Assembly: GCA_012719335.1 (NCBI GenBank)
Contig: JAAYAO010000231.1
Location: 1 to 5,699, forward strand
Direction: 5' to 3'
Length of the DNA: 5,699 nt
Source of the DNA: Propionibacterium sp.
Lineage (GTDB): Bacteria; Actinomycetota; Actinomycetes; Propionibacteriales; Propionibacteriaceae
Part shown: positions 1-5,057 of the stretch, in pieces
Position numbering within the stretch: position 1 is the first letter of the stretch
How the letters are laid out: each line of letters opens with the position of its first letter
Translations under genes and position numbers: made by a program
Notes under the pieces: model-generated
Database searches by the model: none
What the model was told of the DNA's origin: nothing
Seen by the model: only the letters and a program-made list of their open reading frames with translations

Positions 1-1
1 C

Positions 2-355
2 AACCTGTTGAAGCTGGCCAAGGACAACCCCTCGCTCACCGACGTCGTCCGCGACAAGGTCGTTCGCTCGTGGATGGACGCCGAGGCGTACCACATGTTC
101 ACCCTGAACCAGGTCACCGACCTGATCGAGGGCCGCGAACCGGGTGCCCGCTCCTCGCTGAACAAGGTGTTCTGGTCCGACCTGGACGTCCGTCTGCACG
201 AGGCGGCCCTCGAGCTGCTCGGCCCGGACGCCTACACCGACAACCCGTGGAGCCGGGGTTTCCAGTTCTCGTTGTCGGGGCCGATCTACGCCGGCACCAA
301 CGAGATCCAGCGCAACATCATCGCCGAGCGGGTGCTCGGTCTGCCCCGGGCCTGA
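2..355 (+). CDS. Acyl-CoA dehydrogenase, C-terminal part (5' end outside window)
   Basis: This is the last 117 residues of a FAD-dependent acyl-CoA dehydrogenase, which makes the alpha-beta double bond in a CoA thioester and passes electrons to electron-transfer flavoprotein. The frame is open to the left edge, so the true start is outside. What is present is the C-terminal helical domain, ending in the family signature GTNEIQRN followed by IIAERVLGLPR, typical of actinobacterial FadE proteins. The residue before GTNEIQR is Ala (YAGT), whereas MCAD-type enzymes carry their catalytic Glu there (YEGT). The base must therefore lie further upstream, as in the FadE26-type (ChsE4) subunits of cholesterol degradation, or be supplied otherwise. 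The stop is 10 bases before the next ACAD gene, so the two are probably co-transcribed and may form a heteromer. Family is secure; substrate is unknown. Confidence 0.93.
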   Translation, partial: NLLKLAKDNPSLTDVVRDKVVRSWMDAEAYHMFTLNQVTDLIEGREPGARSSLNKVFWSDLDVRLHEAALELLGPDAYTDNPWSRGFQFSLSGPIYAGTNEIQRNIIAERVLGLPRA

Positions 356-360
356 GAGGA
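356..360 (+). promoter_or_regulatory. Ribosome binding site of the small ACAD gene
   Basis: GAGGA directly follows the upstream stop codon and lies 5 bases before the ATG at 366. It fixes that start and shows the two ACAD genes are packed as an operon. Confidence 0.8.
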
Positions 361-365
361 CGATC

Positions 366-1376
366 ATGCGTTTTGCTGTTGCAGCCGAGAACGACGAATT
401 CCGGGCACTGTTGGCCGATGCGCTGCCCGAACTGTGCACCCCGGAGGTGATCCGGGCGATCGGGGACGACCCGTCCGGTGACGCGGCCACGTCCCTGCGG
501 CGCTCGCTGGCCGAACTGGGGGTCACCGGCCTGCTGGTCGACGAGGACGACGACGGCCTCGGCATGGACGAGGACGCCCTGGTGGTCGTGCTGCGGGAGA
601 TGGGCCGCGCCGGCGTTCCCCTGCCGGTGGTGGAAACCCTGGCCTGGGCGCCGGGGCTGGCCGGTGCGGCCGGCTTCGCCGCCGAACTGGCCGCCGGGGA
701 CATCCTGGTCGGCTCCGACCTGCAGGATGCGGGCACCAACACCGCGCTGACCGCCGATCGGGTGGGCGTGGGCGGTTTCGCCGGCCACGGCCCGGTGCGG
801 TTCATCACCGCCGACGGCTCCGGTGAGCGGATCGCCACGGTGAACCCGGCCGCCCAGTGGGGCGTGACCCCGTCCGGCGAGGAGGTCACCGTCGACGACG
901 CCGCCGCGGTCGAACGCGCCTGGCTGCGCGGCGTGATCGGGGCCGCCGCGGTGCTGTGCGGCCTGTCCGACCGGATGCTGACGATGACGGTCGAGTACGT
1001 CAAGGAGCGTCAGCAGTTCGGTAAGCCGATCGGTTCCTTCCAGGCGATCAAGCACCACCTGTCCAATGCGCTGATCGCCCAGGACTTCGCCTGGCCGACC
1101 GTGCTGGCCGGCGCGCACCAGCTCGCCACCGGCGACGAGAACGCCGCCCGCACCATTTCGATGGCCAAGGCACTGGCCTCCGAGGCGGCGCAGTTCATCG
1201 CGAAGACCACCGTCCAGTGCCACGGCGCGATCGCTTACACCACCGAGTACGACCTGCAGCTCTACGTGAAGCAGGCCTGGGAGTTGTCCTCCCGGTGGGG
1301 TTCGGCCGCCTGGCACCGCGACCGGGTCGGGGACGCCATCGGCCTGCCCGGTGGGGAGCGACGCCCCATCGCCTGA
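366..1376 (+). CDS. Small acyl-CoA dehydrogenase-like subunit (FadE family)
   Basis: A 336-residue ACAD-family protein, shorter than the usual 380-400. Residues 1-110 look like the N-terminal helical domain (LAELGVTGLL near 48-57). Residues 110-180 are a trimmed beta domain. The C-terminal helical domain has ERQQFGKPIGSFQAIKHH (214-231) and the HGAIAYTTEYDLQLY segment (286-300). The GTNEIQR tail of full-length ACADs is absent. This build matches the small subunits of actinobacterial alpha2-beta2 ACADs (FadE27, FadE28, FadE32 and FadE33 types), which pair with the product of an adjacent larger ACAD gene in cholesterol side-chain or ring degradation. I infer that its partner is the gene just upstream. 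The ATG start follows GAGAGGA (354-360) with a 5-base spacer and begins 10 bases after the upstream stop, so translation is probably coupled. The exact substrate cannot be assigned. Confidence 0.92.
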   Translation: MRFAVAAENDEFRALLADALPELCTPEVIRAIGDDPSGDAATSLRRSLAELGVTGLLVDEDDDGLGMDEDALVVVLREMGRAGVPLPVVETLAWAPGLAGAAGFAAELAAGDILVGSDLQDAGTNTALTADRVGVGGFAGHGPVRFITADGSGERIATVNPAAQWGVTPSGEEVTVDDAAAVERAWLRGVIGAAAVLCGLSDRMLTMTVEYVKERQQFGKPIGSFQAIKHHLSNALIAQDFAWPTVLAGAHQLATGDENAARTISMAKALASEAAQFIAKTTVQCHGAIAYTTEYDLQLYVKQAWELSSRWGSAAWHRDRVGDAIGLPGGERRPIA

Positions 1377-1403
1377 CCGTCGGCACCCTGCCCACAGTCA
1401 CCG

Positions 1404-1441
1404 GGTTTCGACTCGTGGCCGCGAGCGGCCACGGCTCAACC
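1404..1441 (-). repeat. REP-like palindrome, copy 1 (inverted orientation)
   Basis: Read on the minus strand it starts GGTTGAGCCG and ends CGAGTCGAAACC, the same ends as the copies at 1492 and 1605, but the centre differs: TGGCCGC and GCGGCCA flank a 2-base centre. On the plus strand, 1414-1422 and 1425-1433 are perfectly complementary over 9 bases, giving a strong hairpin. It begins 27 bases after the ACAD stop and could terminate that operon. There is no U-tract. Confidence 0.8.
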
Positions 1442-1457
1442 AACCGCCCCATACGGC

Positions 1458-1491
1458 GGTGGAGCCGGACGCACGCCCACCACCACACGTT
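1458..1491 (+). repeat. Partial REP-like palindrome, copy 2
   Basis: It begins GGTGGAGCCGGACGC, one base different from the start of the intact copies, then loses the complementary right arm. It aligns over 34 bases with the block at 1571-1604, with 7 differences, so it is the left block of tandem copy A. Confidence 0.65.
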
Positions 1492-1526
1492 GGTTGAGCC
1501 GGACGCGCAGCGTCCGAGTCGAAACC
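1492..1526 (+). repeat. REP-like palindrome, copy 3 (intact)
   Basis: A 35-base element with ends GGTTGAGC and GAGTCGAAACC. The core stem is CGGACGC (1500-1506), GCA loop, GCGTCCG (1510-1516), 7 perfect pairs. The outer GGTT and AACC also pair. It is identical to the copy at 1605-1639. Confidence 0.85.
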
Positions 1527-1570
1527 CCCGGCACACTCCACGGAGACCCGACCCCGCACCCCCACACGCC

Positions 1571-1588
1571 GGTTGAGCCGGACGCGCA
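1571..1588 (+). repeat. Truncated REP-like palindrome, copy 4
   Basis: These 18 bases match the first 18 bases of the intact copies exactly, including the GCA loop, and the match then breaks off before the right arm. It is the left block of tandem copy B, with further similarity to 1458-1491 running on to 1604. Confidence 0.75.
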
Positions 1589-1604
1589 CCGACCACTTCA
1601 CGCT

Positions 1605-1639
1605 GGTTGAGCCGGACGCGCAGCGTCCGAGTCGAAACC
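1605..1639 (+). repeat. REP-like palindrome, copy 5 (intact)
   Basis: Identical in all 35 bases to 1492-1526: same GGTTGAGC and GAAACC ends, 7-pair stem and GCA loop. It ends 42 bases beyond the SDR1 stop in the direction of SDR1 transcription and could serve as that gene's terminator hairpin. Confidence 0.85.
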
Positions 1640-1681
1640 CCGGCAGGCTCCACGGAGACCCGGCCCCGGGGGCGTCCGGGC

Positions 1682-2434
1682 TCAGGCGGAGTAGCCGCCG
1701 TCGACGTCGATCTTCTGGCCGGTGATGTAGTCGGCCTCCGGGCCGGCCAGGAAGAACACCGCCGCGGCGATGTCGTCCCCGTCACCGAAGCTGCGCAACG
1801 GGATGTTCTGTTCGGCGGTGCTCAGGGCGTAGTCGTCCAGGTCACCCTCGGCGCGCAGTCGGACGGCCATCCCGGCGGTGGTCATCCCCGGGCCGACGGC
1901 GTTCACCCGCACCCCGAAGCGTCCCTCCTCGACGGCCAGGCCCTTGACCATCATCTCCACGGCGGCCTTCGGAATCACCGACAGTCCGTCCCGGGCCGGG
2001 TAACGCAGCGTGCCGGCCGAGGTGACCGCGACCACCGATCCCCGGCTCTCGCGCAGGGCGGGCAGGGCGGGGTGCACGATGTTGAAGAAGCCGAGGGCGT
2101 CGGAGTTCATCTGGTCGCGCAGGGTCTCGGGGGACAGTTTCGACAGGTGCACCTGGGGGATGTGCGGGCCGGCGGCGTGCACCAGCACGTCCAACCGGCC
2201 GTGCTCGGCGACGATCTTCTCGATCAGGTCCGCACATCCGGGAATATCGGTGATGTCGAGCTGTTCGGCCGACACCTGATCGCCCAACTCCTCCACCAGG
2301 GCCCGGGCCGCCTCGGCATTGCGCCCGTAGGTGAACACCACGGTGTCCCCGTCCGCCACGAACCGGCGCAGGGTGGCCTCCCCCAGCCCCCCGGTTCCAC
2401 CGGTCACCAACACCACTCGAGCTGTTGTCGTCAC
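1682..2434 (-). CDS. Short-chain dehydrogenase/reductase lacking the catalytic Tyr (SDR1)
   Basis: A 250-residue Rossmann-fold SDR of normal length. The cofactor loop TGGTGGLG is at 11-18. Arg38 after strand 2 (YGRN) suggests NADP(H). Asp60 fits the adenine-contacting position, and HAAG (86-89) replaces the usual NNAG. Asn110 and Ser139 fit the catalytic positions, and Lys156 is in PKAAVE. The residue four before that Lys, normally the catalytic Tyr of YxxxK, is Ser152 (SVIPK, codon TCG). The C-terminal VDGGYSA is typical. The open frame runs far upstream, but the GTG at 2434 has AAGGAGG 7 bases before it and puts TGGTGGLG at the usual distance from the N-terminus, so I chose it. It is divergent from the MFS gene. 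It may be a true enzyme using another proton donor, or a non-catalytic SDR. The substrate is unknown; the closest broad label is 3-oxoacyl-ACP reductase-like. Confidence 0.9.
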   Translation of the reverse strand: MTTTARVVLVTGGTGGLGEATLRRFVADGDTVVFTYGRNAEAARALVEELGDQVSAEQLDITDIPGCADLIEKIVAEHGRLDVLVHAAGPHIPQVHLSKLSPETLRDQMNSDALGFFNIVHPALPALRESRGSVVAVTSAGTLRYPARDGLSVIPKAAVEMMVKGLAVEEGRFGVRVNAVGPGMTTAGMAVRLRAEGDLDDYALSTAEQNIPLRSFGDGDDIAAAVFFLAGPEADYITGQKIDVDGGYSA

Positions 2435-2441
2435 CCTTCGG

Positions 2442-2448
2442 CCTCCTT
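2442..2448 (-). promoter_or_regulatory. Ribosome binding site deciding the SDR1 GTG start
   Basis: AAGGAGG on the minus strand, a near-perfect anti-16S match, 7 bases upstream of the GTG at 2434. It overrides the longer in-frame extension, which has no comparable site and would overlap the MFS gene. Confidence 0.85.
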
Positions 2449-2542
2449 GTCGGGGTTTGCTCCGATCGAAACGCGCCTCCCTCCGGGTGACCCGCCGCGA
2501 CGGGCGGTCGGCGTCGAAGAGGACGGATTTCGGCAGGTCCAC

Positions 2543-2561
2543 TGTCCGACAGGTTCGGACA
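2543..2561. promoter_or_regulatory. Perfect 7+7 inverted repeat, candidate operator
   Basis: TGTCCGA, 5-base spacer, TCGGACA. It lies in the 205-base region between the divergent SDR1 and MFS starts, about 109 bases from the former and 79 from the latter. The size fits a dimeric TetR-type operator, but no regulator gene is in the window. It could also form an RNA hairpin. Confidence 0.45.
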
Positions 2562-2589
2562 CCGCGGGGCCTCCAGTCCCGATCACTCG

Positions 2590-2595
2590 TATGCT
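2590..2595 (+). promoter_or_regulatory. Possible -10 hexamer of the MFS gene
   Basis: TATGCT stands out in a GC-rich spacer, 44 bases before the MFS ATG. The positions 16-18 bases upstream are GC-rich and do not resemble TTGACA, so the assignment is weak. Confidence 0.3.
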
Positions 2596-2603
2596 GCCGA
2601 TGT

Positions 2604-2618
2604 TTGCAGCAACTGCAA
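2604..2618. promoter_or_regulatory. Perfect 6+6 inverted repeat, candidate operator
   Basis: TTGCAG, 3-base spacer CAA, CTGCAA. It sits 8 bases after the possible -10 and 11 bases before the MFS ribosome binding site, so it would overlap the transcription start. That is the classic place for a repressor of an efflux gene; MarR- or TetR-type proteins bind dyads of this size. No regulator gene is visible here. Confidence 0.45.
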
Positions 2619-2628
2619 TCCACCGGGC

Positions 2629-2635
2629 GAAGGGA
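2629..2635 (+). promoter_or_regulatory. Ribosome binding site of the MFS gene
   Basis: GAAGGGA ends 4 bases before the ATG at 2640 and supports that start over in-frame alternatives further upstream, which would run into SDR1. Confidence 0.65.
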
Positions 2636-2639
2636 CGAC

Positions 2640-3854
2640 ATGGCGAGCAGGGGCGGGCCGTTTCGTGCCCTGCGACACGTTCGATACCTGCTGTTGTTCC
2701 TGACCTCCACCTCGTACCAGGTCTCGTACTGGGTGATGTACACCGCCCTGCAGTTGGTGGTGGCCCATCTGACCGACCACGACCCGGTCGCGCTGGGCAT
2801 CCTGCAGTTCTCCCTGCTGGTGGCCTACCTGCTGATGTCCATCCCCTTCGGGGTGCTCGCCGACCGGGTCGATCGGCGCCGTCTGCTGCGGATCGCCCAA
2901 ACCATCGGGTTCACCGCCTTTCTCAGCACCGGGCTGTTGGCGAGCACCGGGTTGCTCAGCCTCTGGCCCGCGGTCGCGGTCGGCTTCGTCACCGGGGTCA
3001 CCTCCACCCTCACCTCGGCGGCGACGAACTCGATGATGCCCCGCCTGGTGCCGCGGGAGGACCTGACCAGCGCCGCCCCGTTGCAGACCGCCACCGGCAA
3101 CCTGGGCCGGATGCTCGGCCCGATGTTGGCCGGCCCCCTGGTGTGGCTGGTCGGCACCACCGGCATGTTGTGGGCGGCGTTGGCCATTCTGGTGGCCTCG
3201 ATTCTGTTCGCGACCAGGCTGCCGGCCAGCCCGCCGGCGGGCACCGTGGTGCGCGAATCGTTGCGCCGTTCGATGGCCGCCGGTATCGACCATGCGCAGC
3301 ACCGTCCGCCGGCGCTCGGCTTGTTGCTGGCCGTCGCGGTCACCTCCGGGGTGGGCGGCGGTTTCCAGGCCCAGCAGCCGGTGGTGGCCGCACATGTGGC
3401 CCCGCACAATGCCGACGACGTGTTCCTGGTGATGGCCGCGGTGGCCGGGGCCGCGGCCCTGCTGGCGGTGGCGTTGAGTGCGGTGCAGCGTCGCACCCCG
3501 AGCCTGACCGGCACCGCCCTGTTGATGATCGGGCAGGGCGTCTCCCTGGTACTGATGGGCCTGGCCCCCAACGCCTGGACCGCCATCGTGGCCGTCGCGC
3601 TCTCCCAGGCCCTGTTGATCGCGGTGATGACCCGCGCCGGGTCGGCCCTGCAGCACATCGTGGACGACATCTACCGCGGCCGGGTGATGAGCCTCTACTT
3701 CATGGGGTGGGGCGGTTTGCTGCCCTTCGGCGGGCTCGGTCTGGGCTTGTTGATCTCCCGCACCAGTGTGCCGGTGGCCCTGGCCGTCTTCGGTGCAGTG
3801 GTCATCGTGGTGGCGAGCCTGTTGTTCATCAACGGACGCCGCCACGAGGCCTGA
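2640..3854 (+). CDS. Major facilitator superfamily exporter, EntS/MFS_3-like
   Basis: A 404-residue integral membrane protein predicted to use the proton gradient to move a small molecule across the cytoplasmic membrane. Long hydrophobic segments fall near residues 15-42, 49-70, 86-104, 109-127, 154-171, 174-192, 226-250, 261-281, 290-309, 312-331, 354-373 and 377-397, consistent with about 12 helices. The loop after helix 2 carries MFS motif A, GVLADRVDRRRLL (71-83). LVPREDL (136-142) and NLGRMLGP (154-161), together with YRGRVMSLY (345-353), match the MFS_3 group that includes the enterobactin exporter EntS and many drug or macrolide efflux proteins. The central loop (193-223) is short and charged. 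Start chosen at the ATG at 2640, with GAAGGGA before it and MASRGGPFRALRH as a typical cytoplasmic N-terminus. It is divergent from SDR1, so common control is plausible. The substrate cannot be predicted. Confidence 0.92.
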   Translation: MASRGGPFRALRHVRYLLLFLTSTSYQVSYWVMYTALQLVVAHLTDHDPVALGILQFSLLVAYLLMSIPFGVLADRVDRRRLLRIAQTIGFTAFLSTGLLASTGLLSLWPAVAVGFVTGVTSTLTSAATNSMMPRLVPREDLTSAAPLQTATGNLGRMLGPMLAGPLVWLVGTTGMLWAALAILVASILFATRLPASPPAGTVVRESLRRSMAAGIDHAQHRPPALGLLLAVAVTSGVGGGFQAQQPVVAAHVAPHNADDVFLVMAAVAGAAALLAVALSAVQRRTPSLTGTALLMIGQGVSLVLMGLAPNAWTAIVAVALSQALLIAVMTRAGSALQHIVDDIYRGRVMSLYFMGWGGLLPFGGLGLGLLISRTSVPVALAVFGAVVIVVASLLFINGRRHEA

Positions 3855-4003
3855 ATTCCGCCTCGTCACAGCCCCACCACGCCCGACGATGTGGCCCCTG
3901 ACGTGGCTTGACGTACGGTGCTACGCGCTGCCCATCGACCCGACCGACCCCGCCGAGGTGCCACCGTTGACGTGCAGGCCCTCCGCGCCGGCACCCCTAC
4001 GCC

Positions 4004-4039
4004 GGTTGCGCCGCCGCGCTCGCGCAGCGAGCCGAAACC
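4004..4039 (+). repeat. REP-like palindrome, copy 6 (variant stem)
   Basis: A 36-base element starting GGTTG and ending GAGCCGAAACC. The stem is GCTCGC (4018-4023), GCA loop, GCGAGC (4027-4032). Ends and GCA loop match the family at 1404-1639 while the stem sequence differs but stays paired. Like the others, it lies between convergent genes. Confidence 0.7.
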
Positions 4040-4065
4040 CCAGGGCTCCTACTCACCAACCCGTG

Positions 4066-4084
4066 GCCGGCCGACCCGGCCGGC
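4066..4084. terminator. GC-rich hairpin, possible terminator of the MFS gene
   Basis: GCCGGCC, loop GACCC, GGCCGGC: 7 perfect GC pairs, followed on the plus strand by the GT-rich GTTGTGGTCGTGG. There is no T-run. It lies 211 bases after the MFS stop, which is far for a terminator, so the role is tentative. Confidence 0.35.
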
Positions 4085-4096
4085 GTTGTGGTCGTG

Positions 4097-4173
4097 GTGA
4101 CTGAAGCCTCAAACATGGGCGTAGCCGAAGCCATAATGGCCGCGGCCGCGCTCATGCCTGCGCTTTCAGTCAC
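4097..4173. repeat. 77-base near-palindrome forming one long hairpin
   Basis: The ends GTGACTGAA (4097-4105) and TTCAGTCAC (4165-4173) pair perfectly. Inside, after an asymmetric loop, CATGGGCGT (4114-4122) pairs with 4148-4156 including two G-T pairs, GCCG (4124-4127) with 4143-4146, and GCCA (4130-4133) with TGGC (4137-4140), leaving a 3-base apex TAA. Almost the whole element folds on itself. It ends 10 bases past the SDR2 stop. It could be a bidirectional terminator, a MITE-like or other repetitive element, or a structured RNA. Confidence 0.6.
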
Positions 4174-4183
4174 GGGCCGGGCG

Positions 4184-4954
4184 TCAGCGGCCGAAGTGCG
4201 ACCCGCCGTTGATGTGGATCACCTGGCCGTTGACCTGACCGCCGTCCTCGGCGCACAACCAGACCACCGCGGCACCGGTGTCGGCAGGACGCCCCGGGCG
4301 GCCGGTGGGGATCGCGGCGATCGCCTTGGCGATCATCGGCTCGTCGGCCCGCCCCACCCCTTCCTGCAACCCGAGGGCCAGGCTGTTCACGGTGATGCCG
4401 TACTGGCCGTTCTCCACTGCGAGGTGCCGCACCAGCCCCTCGCTGCCGGACTTGGCCGCGGCGTAGGCGGCCACCCCGATCTTGTCTCCCTTGGTCGCCG
4501 ACCCGGAGGAGATCTGGATGATCCGCCCCCAACCGGCCTCGATCATCCTCGGCAACACCACCTGCACCAGGCGCATGAAGGCGATCAGGTTCAGGTTCAG
4601 TTGCAGTTGCCAGTCCTCTTCGGGCATGTTGACGAACTGGTTGGGCCGCCCACCGCCCGGCGGGACACCGGCGTTGTTCACCAGGATGTCGATCGTGCCG
4701 AGCTTCTCCTCAGCGTCGGCCACCTGTTCGGCGACCTGCTCCGCATCGGTGACATCGAACGCCGCCGCCACGGCGGTACCGCCGGCGGCAGTGATCTCCT
4801 CGACAACTTCCTCGGCCCGTTCGGCGAACAGGTCATTGACGATCACCGCCGCCCCGGCGCGCGCCAAGTACTTCGCGATCCCGGCGCCCGCACCCTTCCC
4901 GGCTCCGGTGACCAGGGCCACGTGGCCGGCCACGGAGAACAACGACTCACTCAT
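4184..4954 (-). CDS. Short-chain dehydrogenase/reductase, canonical (SDR2)
   Basis: A 256-residue classical SDR that oxidises or reduces an alcohol/ketone with a nicotinamide cofactor in the cytoplasm. TGAGKGAG (16-23) is the cofactor loop. Asp41 at the end of strand 2 (VIVND) favours NAD(H). NNAG is at 93-96. The catalytic set is complete: Asn122, Ser150, Tyr164 and Lys168 (YAAAK). The C-terminus INGGSHFGR follows the usual INGG pattern. Start: the ATG at 4954 has AGGAG (4961-4965) 6 bases upstream; an in-frame TTG two codons earlier is too close to that site. The groEL terminator lies 104 bases upstream, so the gene should have its own promoter in 4966-5057. It resembles the many SDRs near actinobacterial lipid and steroid genes (3-hydroxyacyl-CoA or hydroxysteroid dehydrogenase-like), but the substrate is not readable from sequence. 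Confidence 0.92.
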   Translation of the reverse strand: MSESLFSVAGHVALVTGAGKGAGAGIAKYLARAGAAVIVNDLFAERAEEVVEEITAAGGTAVAAAFDVTDAEQVAEQVADAEEKLGTIDILVNNAGVPPGGGRPNQFVNMPEEDWQLQLNLNLIAFMRLVQVVLPRMIEAGWGRIIQISSGSATKGDKIGVAAYAAAKSGSEGLVRHLAVENGQYGITVNSLALGLQEGVGRADEPMIAKAIAAIPTGRPGRPADTGAAVVWLCAEDGGQVNGQVIHINGGSHFGR

Positions 4955-4960
4955 CCACAA

Positions 4961-4965
4961 CTCCT
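4961..4965 (-). promoter_or_regulatory. Ribosome binding site of SDR2
   Basis: AGGAG on the minus strand, 6 bases before the ATG at 4954. It selects that ATG over the TTG at 4960, which directly abuts the site. Confidence 0.8.
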
Positions 4966-4976
4966 CTGCGACGATC

Positions 4977-5005
4977 GATGGCGGTCAGCCAATCAGGCCG
5001 CCATC
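4977..5005. promoter_or_regulatory. Inverted repeat in the SDR2 leader
   Basis: GATGGCGG (4977-4984) and CCGCCATC (4998-5005) are perfectly complementary over 8 bases with a 13-base spacer. It lies 11 bases upstream of the SDR2 ribosome binding site, so it could be an operator or a leader hairpin affecting translation. No matching regulator is in the window. Confidence 0.4.
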
Positions 5006-5057
5006 CTCGGACGTGGCCGCAGTTCCACCGAGTCGAAGCTTTTCAGCTCGGGAAACA

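Larger units (their letters stand above)
1458..1668 (+). repeat. Two-copy tandem repeat, period 113 bases
   Basis: Copy A (1458-1556) and copy B (1571-1668) align end to end at an offset of 113. By eye there are about 10 substitutions and one 1-base indel over 99 positions. Each copy consists of a 34-base half-palindrome block, an intact 35-base palindrome (identical in both copies) and a roughly 29-base tail containing CTCCACGGAGACCCG. Fourteen bases (1557-1570) separate the copies. Differences are concentrated in the half blocks, while the intact palindromes are identical. Confidence 0.85.
1377..1681. other. Convergent intergenic region filled with palindromic repeats
   Basis: This 305-base gap lies between the 3' ends of the small ACAD (+) and SDR1 (-). 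I see no credible gene; the open frames crossing it are low-complexity and are produced by the repeats. It holds one inverted copy (1404-1441), two intact copies (1492-1526, 1605-1639) and two partial copies (1458-1491, 1571-1588) of a palindrome with ends GGTTGAGC and GAAACC. All but the first are organised in a two-copy tandem repeat. The hairpins sit where terminators of both converging genes would be expected. Confidence 0.85.
3855..4183. other. Convergent intergenic region with structured elements
   Basis: 329 bases between the 3' ends of the MFS gene (+) and SDR2 (-). Short open frames exist on both strands (about 58-70 codons) but they are low-complexity, overlap the palindromes and lack ribosome binding sites, so I call no gene. 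It contains a REP-like palindrome (4004-4039), a GC-rich hairpin (4066-4084) and a 77-base near-palindrome (4097-4173). In the first 150 bases I see nothing assignable. Confidence 0.75.

Noticed and set aside
318..1316. Long minus-strand open frame opposite the ACAD genes
   Set aside because: It is a low-complexity Gly/Arg/His-rich translation lying opposite two clear ACAD reading frames.
1404..1639. Repeats considered as a CRISPR array
   Set aside because: The copies differ in orientation and completeness, spacing is irregular, there are no distinct spacers of uniform length, and no cas gene is present.
2435..2800. N-terminal extension of SDR1 by 122 codons
   Set aside because: It would overlap the divergent MFS start and shows no recognisable domain, whereas the GTG at 2434 has a near-perfect AAGGAGG and puts the Rossmann loop at the normal position.
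1607..3901. Open frame of 764 codons on the plus strand
   Set aside because: It runs antisense through SDR1 and out of frame through the MFS gene. Its translation is rich in Gly, Arg, His and Pro without domain features, the usual shadow of GC-rich coding DNA.
3908..3971. Two TTGACG(T) boxes as -35 promoter elements
   Set aside because: No -10-like hexamer at 16-18 bases from either, and no gene downstream on that strand.
3889..4104. Possible small plus-strand gene starting at an ATG near 3889
   Set aside because: No ribosome binding site; after about 30 codons it becomes Arg/Pro-rich and reads through the REP-like palindrome.
3997..4173. 58-codon minus-strand frame starting GTG, 10 bases after the SDR2 stop
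   Set aside because: It is Ala/Thr/Ser-rich and low-complexity, has no ribosome binding site, and is made largely of the 77-base hairpin and the REP-like palindrome. Openness on both strands follows from the palindrome.
5028..5037. CCGAGTCGAA matching the right end of the REP-like palindromes
   Set aside because: Only about 10 bases match, with no left arm or stem, so chance similarity is likely.
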